Below, piece by piece: positions 39,104-50,520 of a DNA stretch of 64,000 bases. The notes beneath the pieces are model-generated. The model ran no database searches. It worked only from the letters and a program-made list of their open reading frames with translations, and had not been told where the DNA came from. Numbering within the stretch: position 1 is the first letter of the stretch; every line of letters begins with the position of its first letter. Made by a program: the position numbers and the translations under genes. The stretch is from Gymnorhina tibicen (taxonomy: Eukaryota; Chordata; Aves; Passeriformes; Artamidae), in assembly GCA_013399875.1 (NCBI GenBank), contig VXAZ01005692.1, positions 374,336 to 438,335 of the forward strand, in the 5' to 3' direction.

Positions 39104-39664
39104 CACAGCAGGTCCCGGCCCTTAACTGGGTGTTCGAGCACCCACAGCATCGCTCCACACACGCTGAGGTGGTTTCAGGACAAACACCAACCCCAGCAAA
39201 AAAAGCACTTCTTCCCCCGTCAGACCCCCGGCAGAGCGCAGAGCCACCTTCACACAGCACAGAGCGCCCACACTCGTCCTGCGCCCCCTTCACCCATACC
39301 TGGAGTCCAATACCAGCACTGTGTACTGGTTCCCTCCAGGGTCTTAGAGCAGGTGGCAAACCCAAGGCTGTAAACCACCACCTCGGATCTCACTGGCAAA
39401 GTGGCCCAGATCAGCTGCCAAGCTGAGGGAGGGAACTCAGTGGAAGCAAGTGAAGAGAGCACAGAGGAGAGAGTGAAGAGAGCTATTTATGCTCCGCAGC
39501 TGAGGGGGAAATAATCATCACTACCTCATCTTCAGCACTGAAACACCAAAGTTTGCTGAAGTCCAGACACTGCCACCCCACCTGGCTTTGCTCATAAGCC
39601 ACAGGCTGCTGTGGAACAAAGCCACCACAAGAAGACTTCCTGAGTCACCAGCTGTGCAGACTTG

Positions 39665-39743
39665 GAGAAGTGTGTGCCAACATATGGAATGCTGGCAGCA
39701 GCCTTTGGAACATGTGGCAGTTCCCTACCCTCACCCGTTGCCA
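39665..39743 (+). repeat. Inverted repeat arm, right
   Basis: Partner of 38413-38491. It lies about 300 bases beyond the SMPDL3B stop codon, so it may be transcribed as part of that gene's 3'UTR. Confidence 0.85.
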
Positions 39744-40045
39744 GTTCATGTCCACAGGGAAGCCTGGTCTTCATCTTATTTGTGAGGTTGCTCCAGCAGT
39801 CCCAGCAGAGGGGAGACAGACTACGCATTGCAGTCAGTTTGGCACAACAAGGCACTCAAAAACATTGCCCTTCACACATCAAGCTTGTCTAGAAAATTTC
39901 AAATCAGCATCACAGGGCTTGGGCTTTTAGTAAACATCGACAGCTTTGTCCTGGTTTCCAAGCAAGTTCTCAATGCCAAAATCACTGATTCACATGCAGT
40001 GTAGTATGATCTCGTGCCCTCCTCCTTTTCTCTTGCTCTTGGCCA

Positions 40046-43000
40046 TCACAGCACTTGCTGAGGACTGAGAAATCCTAAGAACATGCAGAAAACCAAAAGC
40101 CAAACACTGCTGGCAGCAGAGGCAGAGCTGTTGGTTTTCACACACTCACTGTACTTTGTAAAATCAACTTCCCTGATGGCACACAGGTGATCCACACGGC
40201 ATTCCTGCTTGCACGGCTCCAGGTCATATCTGGCAGAGTTAAACTCATAGTACAGCTGCAGGTAGTGCGGGTCCCTCGAGATCCTCTCCAGCACCATCTG
40301 CATGGAGCGGGCAGAGCCATCAGGGACCTGGAAGGCTTCCGTCAGCCTGTACTCTTCTTCCCACACTGGGAACTCTTTGTTCCATGGTGAGGCCATCAGG
40401 TTGGCACGAGTAAGGTTCAAGTAGTAAGTCACCATATCCTGAGGGAGAGAAAAACAGAACTGAGGAGACATCAGGACAAGATTGGCCCTGGAGTGAGACA
40501 CTGAGCTGGGCTTGGCCCCCACTGCAGCACCCCCCACTGAGGGCCCAGCTGCCCCTGACAGGGCTTCCTACCGAGATGGGCACATGGGGACACCAGGTGA
40601 AAGCCTCCAGAACCCACCCCAAACAGAGCCTGTTTCATAAGGGGTGAAGGGGTGGCTTTGCTCTGCTTGACTTTGACCTCCTAACATCAGAAACTCTGAG
40701 CCTGGCCTGCTGCATACATCAGTTAGTTACTATAAACACTGTCCAGCGGCAGAAGCAAGGGCTGGAGGAGTGTTACTTCCTGAGCAAAGTTACTTTCTCA
40801 ACTGTGAACAAACTGAAGAATCAAGATTTTCCACAACTTCTGTTCTCAGTCTCTTGCCCTTTTTCTCTCTGCTTCACTGGCTCCCCAGCCTTGTACAGCA
40901 TATTTTAGCATTTACTTCTATGCTATAAACATTTAAACAGAGCAACTATAGAGAGCTTCATCCACTACAAAGGAGGGCATAAGCACCCATCCTCCACCTC
41001 TTGGCAAACAAGAGATGGGAAATAGAAGCTGCCCCTTAAATTCACCTCAATTCAGATCCACTCCAAATGCATCATTTTGGCAAGTAGAGGGTCACAAATA
41101 ATTTTTCAGATGGTTCAAAGGTTTTGGAGGGGGTCTGACAAATCTGTTATTACTCAAAGAGTAGTTCTGTGATCCACATTATCTGGGGAGCAAAGCAAGT
41201 GTCAAAGGAAACTCGCTAAGGACATGAAGAACACCACAAAAACTGTTTGACCCTGCCCTGGGGAACTCATCCTAGCAGGATGCACTGGCTGCCAGGGCCA
41301 TGCTTCAACTCACTGACGCTCTGACTAAGTCTTTGTGCCAGACACGAGGCTGAAATATCCTGGGTCAGAGTCCTCTCCCACATAGCTACTCAGTCCTGTG
41401 GACTGAGAAATCCTGAAAAGCCCTTTCTGACTACAGGGGGGAATTAAAGTTGTTCCAGAGCTGCAGTGTGGTGCACACAGGGATCCCCTACCAAGACCTG
41501 AAGGGTGTCCCGATCATAGTCAATCACCCGGATCCCAGGGTTGTTGGCTCCATTGCTCACTCCAGGTAATGTTGTTTTCCAGGGAGTCACTCCAGGGGCC
41601 AGGAACATGACATTGATTGGAGCACCTTCACAGAAATGCAAAGCAAACTGTGACTGGAGACCTTGGCTTGTCCCACACCATGTTCCCGTCACAGTGAGCA
41701 CCCTGGAGCAGATTGCGCTGCCAACAGGACCTTTGTCACCAGCTCCCGGTACCGCCACACACACTAAGAATAACTCATGGAACAGTACTGGGGACTGAGC
41801 ACAGGGCTGCTGCAGCCAGGCTTTCCAGTGCTGGCAAGGGCTCTCGCAGTGAGGGTGGCCAGGGAACCACACTCAGCAAAGGTGTTCGCCCAAAGCAACC
41901 CACACACACAGAGATTCAGCACTGCTCCCTCAGCAATGCCCAAACTCCTCAAGAGGGAACAGGCAAGAAGCTGCCGGGCACTGAGGGGAAACAACAACAT
42001 TTGAGGGTGAATGGGAATGAGGGCAGGATCTACAGATAGGGGGTAGAGATGAAAACCACTGTTGCCTCTTGTTGCCCAAAGCATTTCAGAAGATTTTGCT
42101 GGCTTCTTAGCTGCTTTCAGCCAACAGCCACTGAAAACTCTCATGAGAGTGATTCTGAGAGTGATTCTCAGAGCTGCCAGAGTGATTCTCTGTGATTCTG
42201 AGAGCTGCCAGAGCACAAGTGCCTGGGTGACCAGAACGGGTACCTGTGTCACTGTAGAACATGCGAAAGCTGTCCGTGTGATGGTGCCCAAAGAACTGGG
42301 CAGTGATCACCCTGTGGTGCTTCTGCACGATTCCCAAGTACCGCTCGTTAAAGCCCCTCCGGAACCACAGCTTGCCCCGTTTCTTCTCGAAAAAGCCGGG
42401 GGGCACATGCCCCACAATGTACACCTACAGAAGAAAGAGCTGCCCTGAGCACAGAGCCCACGCTGCCCATGGAGCACCAGCCAGCTGTGACTGCACCCAA
42501 AGGGAGCAGAGTGGGAAGAGCTTCCGGGCTGGGGAGAAGCCCAGGTTGTTTATTCAGTCTTTTTTAATACCATTTCATCTGCTCTAGAGGCATTGGTCAG
42601 TGTTTCTTCCAGCCACTGGAACTGCCCCCCAGGATCCTCCTCACCAGCCGTCTCATCATTCTGGTCATAATACAGGTTGGTGTTGAGGACAACCATTCGC
42701 CCCCTCATTCCTGGGCCAGGCAGCTTCTCGCTGTAGAAGCCTCCTTAAAAATGCAACCGACAGAGAAAGAGCTGGAGGTCTGGTCACACTGGTGGCTGTG
42801 GTCCCAGATCCCTTTGTCTCCACCTCTCTCTGCTCTCCTTAGCAATAGCCACAGCAGGGTCACTGCCTGGAACTGTGCTCTGACCACTCCAGGATGTGGA
42901 TTTGGAGTGACTCTTCCCTGCATGTCTCTTGTCATTCTCATGCCTCTCCCGGTGAAGGGAGACTTGAATGGGTACAATGGGCAGCACCAGGAGCTGGGCA

Positions 43001-45789
43001 GCTCTGGAGAGCCACAGCACTGTCTGCACCAGCTGCTACCTTTAAAGATATTTTTCCTCCCTCTGCAGGTCACCACTCTGCATTCTTTCCAGTAACTTGA
43101 CAGTGCCAGGAGAGACTGAAGTATAAAATAATTTCTCTTCTTGCAAGCAGAACTCCAAGACAGAAATCAGCATTAAACTGGACCCTACCTCTGCAAATCC
43201 TCTATGAATACTGTTGCTCTGAGCATAGAAGCAAGGAAAATGTTCATGGTATTCTCCTACCCCTCCTCATATCCCCAATATGCTCTAAACATGAGCCAGT
43301 GGTGCCAGACCTGCTCTGAAGAGAGGAAGGGAGGCATCACTCAGCCAGGGCCGCCACAGTTCTGCTGTTTGGTTGTAGATCCTGTGCTCCTTCCCAGGAA
43401 ACTGATTCTTGGGGTGGAAGTCATGATTGCCCATTGCTGCGTAGACCTTAGTACCTGGAGGCAGAGCAAAGGAGGCTCAGGGGAGGTCAGTGCTGCAGAG
43501 CTCCTCCAAGCTCCCTGAGGGACTCCTGGCCTTGGGAAGAGCAGCACAGCCAAGAGCTTTGCCAAGGCCAGTCACCCTCTGTCCCCGGGGCCACACTGCC
43601 CGAGGGCACCACATATCTCTGATCCGCCCTTGGGACAAGCCACCCACAGCCAAGTGACTGAGCTGTCACGAGCAGTAATGTTCCTTGCCCCCTGCCAACA
43701 CGGGTTATGTCCTAGAGTATCTTGTAGCCTTTTCTGCCTTAATGACTAATGACAGAAACCTCCTGAGTGAGCTAACCTGAAACATGAGTGTGCATCAATG
43801 CTGTATGGCACAGCAGAATTGAGGCCACTGGGAAGAGGACAAACAAGTCCCAGTGACCACAGCCCTTCTGTGCCTTTCCTTGTCCCAGTTCTGTCATTTC
43901 TCCATCCTGGTTAGCCCATCCCATGAGTCTCTGTGCTCTGCTCCCCTTCTCATCTCCTCAGATCCTACCTGGAAATGTCTCTTTTATCAGAGAAGTCAGA
44001 TTTGCTATTATGTGCAGAACCTTTTCTTCTCCAAGTTGCTCATTGGGGACATGGGGAGTGTCATCTCTAGAAAAAGAGAAGAAGCACAGTCACTGTCTGG
44101 GACTAACAGCACCTATGCTTATAGCAATGAGCAAGGCAGAGAAACTTGCCAACTCCTCTCTGTGCCTCCTAGAAGAGAAAGTTTAAGATTTTGCGTGCAG
44201 AAGTCAGTGCTATGTTGACTGGCCAAGACACTGAGGGAGTTTCAAGAAATTGCTCACAGGGAAAATGAGCTCTACTCCAAACTTGCCAGAGTCAAGGAGT
44301 GCTCAGACAACACTCTCAGGGATGCACAAGGCAGGATTGTTGGGGTGTCTGTGCAGGGCCAGGAGCTGGAATCCATGATCCTTGTGGGTCCCTTCCAGCT
44401 CAGGATATTCTGTGATTCTACGATTCACTTTACCTTAAAACCCCTATGCAGAAGGGTGTAAGGGGAGGCTCTCTCTGCCTCAGGGCGTGTCACAGGCACT
44501 AAAGCTGCCCTGGAAATATTGCAAGGATCAGCACTTTGCAATCTGAGGGCATCTGATCTGCAGTAACGAAGCAGAGCTGTTTGCACAGCTGTGATCACCA
44601 TGAAACAAGGGAATGCTTCCAGTAAGGCAGCAATCTAGGGCTGCTCCACATCTGTGTTTGCACTAACATGCTTACAGCATTTGTAGATGATGCTGGGCTG
44701 TCCACAAGCCCACTGGAGAGAAAGATCATTCAAAATCATGTCAAAGAACTGAGGAAAGTTTCTTGAGGGAAAAAGAATACTCAACATAAGGTCACAATCT
44801 AAGCAGGAACAGGCATCTGCAGGGACAGAAAATGAAAACATGGGACAGGCAATGGCCCTGCAAACTGGGACTGGAGGTTACAGCAAGCTGAGGTTGCACT
44901 ATCAGAAGAAAGACCATACACACAATCACCATGCAGAATAAAGCTTTTACCATCTGTAAGTGCTATTGAGGCCTCCCATAGGACAGGGGACGCACCCCTG
45001 GAAACCATACCAGGAGAGAACATCCTCCACTGGGGAGGTTCCTCTGATTCCTAAAGCAAACCTGCCCCTTCTTGAGACAGGTCTCCCAGGTGCTTCATCG
45101 CAGCCAGAAGAAATGCTGCAAGCCTGGTTTACAATGCGCTTCTCCCACTGCTCTGACTGGCAGTGCCGGATGCACAGACACACAACCCACAGCTCCTTCC
45201 CCTGGGCATTGCAGGTACTCGAGTCACTGCGGAATCAGACACGGCCGGACAGGATGCACAAAGGACGGACAGTGATCCTTTTGTCACCTCATTGCCACGA
45301 GCTTCTTGCCAGCGTCGAGTGCTCTCGCTGGGGTTGTGCTCTCCTCCAAACCCCTGTTTTGCATTACGAGGCACATCCCCCCCTCTCCTTTTCAAAGCGG
45401 GAAAGAGCCCCGACACCCCACGAGCTCCGTATGGGCTCCACTGCCCTTCTCCCGCCTAGCCCTGGTGTCCCTCCAGGCGGGCCCGGCCCCTCTCACCCGG
45501 TCCAGAGCACGAAGTCCGGCGTGGCCAGGCGGCCCCGCATGGCCCGGACGGCCGAACCGAGCAGGCTCCAGGGCGCGTCGCACAGGTAGCTGCCCCACGG
45601 CCCGGCGGGCCCGGCCCGATCGCCGCCCGAGGGGCACGGCCGTCCCGCTGCCGCCGCCGCCTCATACCCGGGGTCCCAGTGCAGATCCGTGAGGTGCCAG
45701 AACCTCCCGGAGGCGCCGCCCGCATCGGGCAGAGCCACGGTCAGTGGGCACAGCAAGAGCAGCACCACGGGCCGGCCCATGGGCTGCAT
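40046..45789 (-). CDS. SMPDL3B: Acid sphingomyelinase-like phosphodiesterase 3b
   Basis: SMPDL3B is a GPI-anchored ectoenzyme of the calcineurin-like metallophosphoesterase fold. It trims phosphodiesters at the plasma membrane and modulates lipid-dependent Toll-like receptor signalling. Seven exons on the minus strand (45789-45497, 44066-43969, 43454-43311, 42743-42571, 42424-42244, 41625-41498, 40438-40046) join in phase to 469 residues; human has 455. A signal peptide covers about residues 1-20 (MGRPVVLLLLCPLTVAL). Metal-site motifs are all present: DLHWDP (D35, H37), GDD (D99), GNHD (140-142), GHVPPG (H242) and GHHHTD (283-287). The conserved APGVTPWKTTLPG segment precedes the C-terminal domain. 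The protein ends in a hydrophobic tail after small residues (SASAASSVWLLVFCMFLGFL), consistent with GPI attachment. The paralogue SMPDL3A lacks this tail. The gene is divergent from RPA2, with 290 bp between start codons. Confidence 0.96.
42144..42212. repeat. Short tandem repeat in SMPDL3B intron 5
   Basis: Two imperfect units of about 32 bases built from 'gtgattct' and 'gagctgcca', about 30 bases past the exon 5 splice donor on the minus strand. Confidence 0.8.
44288..44435 (+). mobile_element. CR1 LINE 3' fragment
   Basis: Plus-strand CR1 end inside SMPDL3B intron 1, thus antisense to the gene. It includes 'gtgcagggccaggagctgg' and 'gatccttgtgggtcccttcc' and terminates in 'attctgtgattctacgatt', the typical octamer-repeat tail. 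It lies about 220 bases upstream (in gene direction) of exon 2. Confidence 0.88.
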
Positions 45790-46079
45790 GGCAGACAGCG
45801 CTACGCTGCCCCTACCTGTGCCCGGCCCCTACCTGCGCCCCACCTGTGCCCGGCCCCGCCCTTCGGCCCCGCCCCCTCACCGATGCGAGGCCGGGCAGCG
45901 TCCGCTCTCAAAATGGCGGCGGCGGCTTCCCCGCAGCCTCCTCCTATTGGAAGGAGCCAGAAGGTGGAGGGATGCGATTGGCTGCCGGTCGGCAGAGAGG
46001 CGCTCCCGGATTGGGCGGGAGGTAGTGGCGCGCGAGGGTCGGCGCGCGGGCGGGTGGTGGCAGGGTCCGGACCGGCGCC
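45790..46079. promoter_or_regulatory. Bidirectional SMPDL3B/RPA2 promoter
   Basis: The 290 bp between the divergent start codons form a CpG island without a TATA box. Three ATTGG motifs (inverted CCAAT boxes, NF-Y sites) lie at 45946-45950, 45977-45981 and 46010-46014, spaced 31 and 33 bp. The last abuts a GGGCGG Sp-type site. A YY1-like AAAATGGCGGC is at about 45910-45920. CpG enrichment extends about 45480-46720 into the first exons of both genes. Confidence 0.8.
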
Positions 46080-49000
46080 ATGTGGAGCGGGCACGGTGTG
46101 CGCGGGGTCGGATGGGCCGCATTCGCCGCCTCCCGGGGGCGCGGGGGACGCGGGGCCCGAGGCCGCCGTCGCCGCTCCCCGTGATGGCGGCAGCGGTGGG
46201 GAAGGGGCCCGCGCCCCCGCCACCGCCTCACGGTCCCTCTCTCTCCCCGCTTAGGGAACTTCGATGGCGGGTACGGCACCGTCAGCGGCGCGGGGCCCCC
46301 GGGCGGCTACACGCAGTCTCCGGGCGGGTTCGGATCGCCCGCCCAGGTGGAGAAGAAGCAGGTAGGCCGGGCGGGGCCGCGGGGGGGGGCCCGGGGCCGG
46401 GCCCGGCTCTGACGGCCCCTCCGCCCCTTGCAGCGGAGCCGCTCCCAGAACATCGTGCCCTGCACCGTGTCGCAGCTGCTGGCGGCGGAGCAGGTCGACG
46501 AGACTTTCCGGATCTGCGACGTGGAGATCTCGCAGGTGGGCGCCGGGGTGGTCGCGGCCGGGGCGGAGTTCTGTCCCGCGGCCGGCCCGAGCAACCCTTC
46601 CTCCTCCGCCGCAGGTCACCGTTGTAGGCATCGTGCGGCACGCGGAGAAGGCGCCCACCAACATCCTCTACAAAGTGGACGACATGACGGCAGCCCCGAT
46701 GGACGTCAGGCAGTGGGTTGATACTGATGTAAGCATTGGGTTTCCTATGCACAGGCTTCCTTAGCAGCTTTTGAGAGCAGAGAAAAGTAGAGAAAAGTTA
46801 TAGAATTATACAGTGTCTCAACTGGAAGGAACCCATAAGAATCACTGATCAACACCAACTCCCTACTTCCCACATAGCTTTTTTAATCTAAAAGATAAAA
46901 GAAAGTGGCTTTTCTGAAAAGTATTTTAGGGATAACATGTCCCTGAAATCCAAGGGAGATGCTGCTGTAGCAGAGGTCACTGGTGTTGTATATGACTGTC
47001 TGCCTGTTTAGTACAGCTGAGTTCAGTTGAACAGTTTTGGGAGGGTAATCATGCAGATGTTAAGTTGCCTTACTGCAAGTTTAGCGTAAATTCAAAAACG
47101 GCTCTGGCCCGCCTCATCCCCCAGCCAGATAATGTAATTCAACACCTAATTTTTTACTATTCGAGTATTTACTTTCCTGTTGTTGCACTGTGAGAATCTC
47201 TCATAAGTGGACAGAGACAGCAGAGCAGACAACTGACTGACTGCTGTGAAATGTATACCAATGTTTTTCTTTGTTTTTTATTTGCAGTTATATTTCTCTA
47301 ACTGCTCTTACTGGACATAGGAACGCGCGTTGTTTGTGCTTGCTTGAGATGAGCCTGCTTTGCTAAGTTGTTTATTGTGATAATTGAGAAATGAAAACAT
47401 GAATCAGCAAACCTCTTTTTTCCCTCGCTGTTAGGAGGCAGGAGGTGAGAATGTTGTGGTACCTCCAGGAACCTATGTCAAAGTAGCTGGTCACCTTCGG
47501 TCATTCCAGGTAAGGTCATGTTACCTGTGTGTGAGTCCTGGCCATGAGGCTGGAGCAGGGGTGTGAAGGATGGGTGATCTGGCTTAGTGCTAGGGCACTG
47601 CTTTAGAATATCCACTTAATTGTGGTCTCTGGACAAATCCTTCAATGTCTCTGCCAGGGTTGTATTTAATAACACTCTAATTGTTCCTGAATGCAGAGGA
47701 CTGTTTAAAATGAGAATCCTTTCAAAATTCCCCTCATCATCAGCATGTTTTCAGCAGAGCAGAGTTCTGGCCACCAGGTTCTGGGGTGTTGGTACTGTCG
47801 AGCTTAGACCAAGTTCTGGTTCATGGGGAGACTTCTTGTAGCACTTTATGTAGGACATGTGGTTTAAATATTCAAATAATGGTGCATGCATTAAGGCAAG
47901 GTGCAGTTAATTCCCAGCTGGTTAGAAAGAGGAGTGACCCTGTCTCCACTGTCTTTCAAAATCACATTCCTCCCCCACTCCTTGCTTGCTCTCAGTGGGA
48001 TGGCAGGGAATCGGAGGGGTCAAAGTGAGAAAACCCATGAGTTCAGATAAAGGCAGTTTAATAAGTAAAGCAAAACAAGGAATTCATTCCACACTTCCCA
48101 TGGGAAGGCAGGTGTGCCTCTTCTCTTCCTCCTTTCACCAGTTTTATAACTGAGCATGATACTGGCTGGTCTGGGTTCTTCCTTGGGGCAGTGGGGGTCC
48201 CGGCTGCTTCCCCTCTCAGCTCCTTGTCCCCTCCCAACCTAATGCTGGTGGAGCTGTGTGAGAAGCAGGAAAGCCCATGGCTCTGTGCAAGGGTTGATGA
48301 GCAATGACTAAATCATCCCTGTGTTACCAGCACTCCAGCACAAGTCCAAAACTAGTCCATGCTACTGTACCCCAGCCAAAACCAGCACAAGATGTAGGTC
48401 AGAATGTTTTGGACTAGCTGCATGCAGAGAAGCTCTCTCCCCACTGCTATCCCACTCCTGGAGGGAATGGCTGGGTTGGCTGTTAGGCATGTTCATGTTG
48501 CTGTGCTGTAAATTGTTCTCTTTGTTTTCTGTTTGGTATTTTTTTCCTCTGAAAGAATAAGAAGAGCTTGGTAGCATTTAAGATCATGCCTCTGGAAAAT
48601 ATGAATGAGTTCACCACACACATACTAGAAATTGTCAATGCACATATGATCCTCAGAAAAAATCTTATGGTACGTACAAAGATCCTGATTCCATCGTGGC
48701 ACTTCCTGGGTGACTGGTGATCTCCCAAAGACCTTTCGCTGGGAAAATTGCCTAACTGTGGGGCTGGAAAGCTTAAAGCTGGGCAACACTGAAGATTTAA
48801 CAGGAGTCCTGGCTTCCTTGGAGAGAGATTGTGTTGCAATCCACTTCCATAAGAAGCTATTTTTACTTACTGGCTTAAAAATAACAATGAGTCTTTAACA
48901 CTGTGGACTTGGGCAGCCTGGGTAACCACAGCACTTTTATTCTCATAATTCCAGTCAGCATCAAGAGTGCCACAGTCATTTTCTTCCACTGGGATAAGTG

Positions 49001-49986
49001 CCATGGGAGGCTACGGAGGAGGTGGCAGCCTGCCAGTGAACGGGCTCACGGCGCACCAGAGCCAGGTGGGTGCCAGCAGCTTTTCTGGAAGCACGGCAGT
49101 GGCAGCGGAGGCTCGTGTGATGTAGTGCAGTGGTTCTTGCTCCTGCAGGTGCTGAACTTGATCAAAAGCTGCCATGTCCCAGAGGGGATGAGTCTACAGG
49201 ACTTGAAACTTCAGCTCCACAGTATGAGCATGTCAACAATCAAGTAAGTGTGTAGAAATGAAGGATGCTATGGAAATCCAGGCAGTCCTTCCAGAGGCAG
49301 AGAGGACAGTGGACAAGCCCAGACACCTGTGAATCAGGGTGGGTAATTCAGGTGGTCCCAGCAGCAGAGGAGCCAGATCTTTTGAAAGATTCACTGCCCT
49401 GAATGAGCTGTTGCCAGTTGCTTTGCTTCCTGTTCTCAAAACAAGCTGTTTATCAGTTCAGTGGCAATGTATTGCAGTGCCTCAGTAGCATTTCTCCTGT
49501 TCAAGGACTATCTTGCTCTCTGCACACTGATAAAAAATTTAGGAATAGTCTGTTCTATCCTACGTCAAAGTCTTTTATAACTTCTTGTTGAGACTTACAA
49601 AAATAATCATTAACTTCCATGACCTTTGTATGTTATGACCCCTCTGGAGCAGAGTGGCAGGTACTACCTGGGCAGTGCAGAGTGGTGACTCAGGCAGTCT
49701 GAGCTGCAGGGGGAGCACATTGCCATAGCTTTGGAGAAATTTCCTGTGTCACTTAGGCTGCCCATGGGACAGAGACACCAAGAGCTTCCCTTGGCAGCTG
49801 CCAGGAGGGAACTGTGGGGATGGGGCCTGTAAATGGGAATTACTTGGCAGAAAGGTGGTGACTTATCTCCCTTTTTACCAACTGTGGGGTTTTTCTTCAA
49901 GGCAAGCTGTGGAATTCCTCAGCAGCGAGGGACACATCTACTCCACGGTAGATGATGATCACTATAAGTCAACAGATGCTGAGTAA
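46080..49986 (+). CDS. RPA2: Replication protein A 32-kDa subunit
   Basis: RPA2 is the middle subunit of the RPA heterotrimer that coats single-stranded DNA in replication, repair and checkpoint signalling. Nine exons (46080-46095, 46255-46361, 46434-46535, 46615-46728, 47435-47509, 48556-48669, 48955-49065, 49149-49243, 49902-49986) join in phase to 272 residues; human has 270. Residues 1-40 form the Gly/Ser-rich phosphorylation region, keeping [13 protein letters not shown]. The OB-fold (DBD-D) spans roughly residues 45-175, from [12 protein letters not shown] through [16 protein letters not shown] and [19 protein letters not shown]. After a Gly-rich linker, the C-terminal winged helix runs from QVLNLIKSC to [14 protein letters not shown]. 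Exon 1 carries only five codons plus one base. The start was set by the promoter position and a MW start as in human. Identity is secure. Confidence 0.97.
46797..46872 (-). mobile_element. CR1 LINE 3' tail, degraded
   Basis: Reverse-oriented CR1 end in RPA2 intron 4: 'tagaattatacagtgtctc', 'aactggaaggaacccataag', then a diverged 'caacaccaactccc'. Confidence 0.7.
48030..48400. mobile_element. Avian ERV LTR fragment in RPA2 intron 5
   Basis: The segment from 'cagtttaataagtaaagcaa' through 'gttttataactgagcatgat' and 'gtgtgagaagcagg' to 'ccagccaaaaccagcaca' resembles an LTR common in avian genomes, as I remember it. It is degraded, and no clean ends or target-site duplication were found. Orientation and family are uncertain. 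Confidence 0.6.
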
Positions 49987-50520
49987 AGTTCCTTCCATCT
50001 GATTTTAGTTCCAAGCAAATGTTTGTCCATGTTTCAAGATACCTTGCTGAGCTCTGTGACATGGAGGGTGACCTTTGCTCTTTGTGGAAAGTCCTGGTTA
50101 CTCTGTGAATGCCAACTCCTTGGAATTCAAGGATGAGCAGAATGTGTGTGATTCTGGTAATTGGACCTGATTCTATTCTGTGACCATGTGACTGAAAGCA
50201 TAAACAGACACAGGAAGACTGAACTCCTCAAAGCTTCAGAGCCTTTGCTTTGTTTTGGCGCCTTAGAGGGTGCCTGTTAGAAAGAAGACCCTCTTTATGA
50301 TTTGTCCTTTATTTCTAGAGCTGTTTCTCCTAACTCAGCTTCCATTCCATTTTCTTCACAAAGTGGTTAGCCAAGAGCAATCTTCCACTAAAGTACAGCA
50401 ATCATGAAAAGATGTTCTTATTGTTTAGTTTGTGCATTTAAATATATATTTGTACTAGAGCTGATCTTGTTACTAGAGCTTTTTAACATTTCCAATAAAA
50501 TGTTAACTTGGGGCACCTTG
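49987..50520 (+). other. RPA2: RPA2 3' untranslated region
   Basis: About 530 bases from the TAA to shortly after the AATAAA at 50494-50499. The 3' boundary is inferred. Confidence 0.7.
50494..50499 (+). terminator. RPA2: Polyadenylation signal AATAAA (RPA2)
   Basis: Canonical signal 508 bases after the stop codon, the only one nearby, with a downstream T/G-rich stretch. Confidence 0.7.

Larger units (their letters stand above)
36466..40045. other. PPP1R8-SMPDL3B intergenic region with duplicated blocks
   Basis: No coding gene is recognisable in these 3.6 kb, including no THEMIS2. The interval holds a 36-base direct repeat (37427-37462 and 39067-39103), an inverted repeat of about 80 bases (38413-38491 and 39665-39743) and an inverted copy of the XKR8 5' flank (38612-38805). 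Part of the right end is the 3'UTR of minus-strand SMPDL3B; I found no canonical AATAAA for that gene within about 1 kb. From about 38370 to 39350 the sequence is CpG-rich. Confidence 0.7.

Noticed and set aside
41764..42291. 175-codon minus-strand frame in SMPDL3B intron 5.
   Set aside because: It contains the short tandem repeat and does not continue the SMPDL3B reading frame. Exons 5 and 6 splice cleanly across it.
45689..46627. 312-codon plus-strand frame over the SMPDL3B/RPA2 promoter.
   Set aside because: It is antisense to SMPDL3B exon 1 and out of frame with RPA2. The low-complexity Arg/Pro/Gly content reflects the CpG island.
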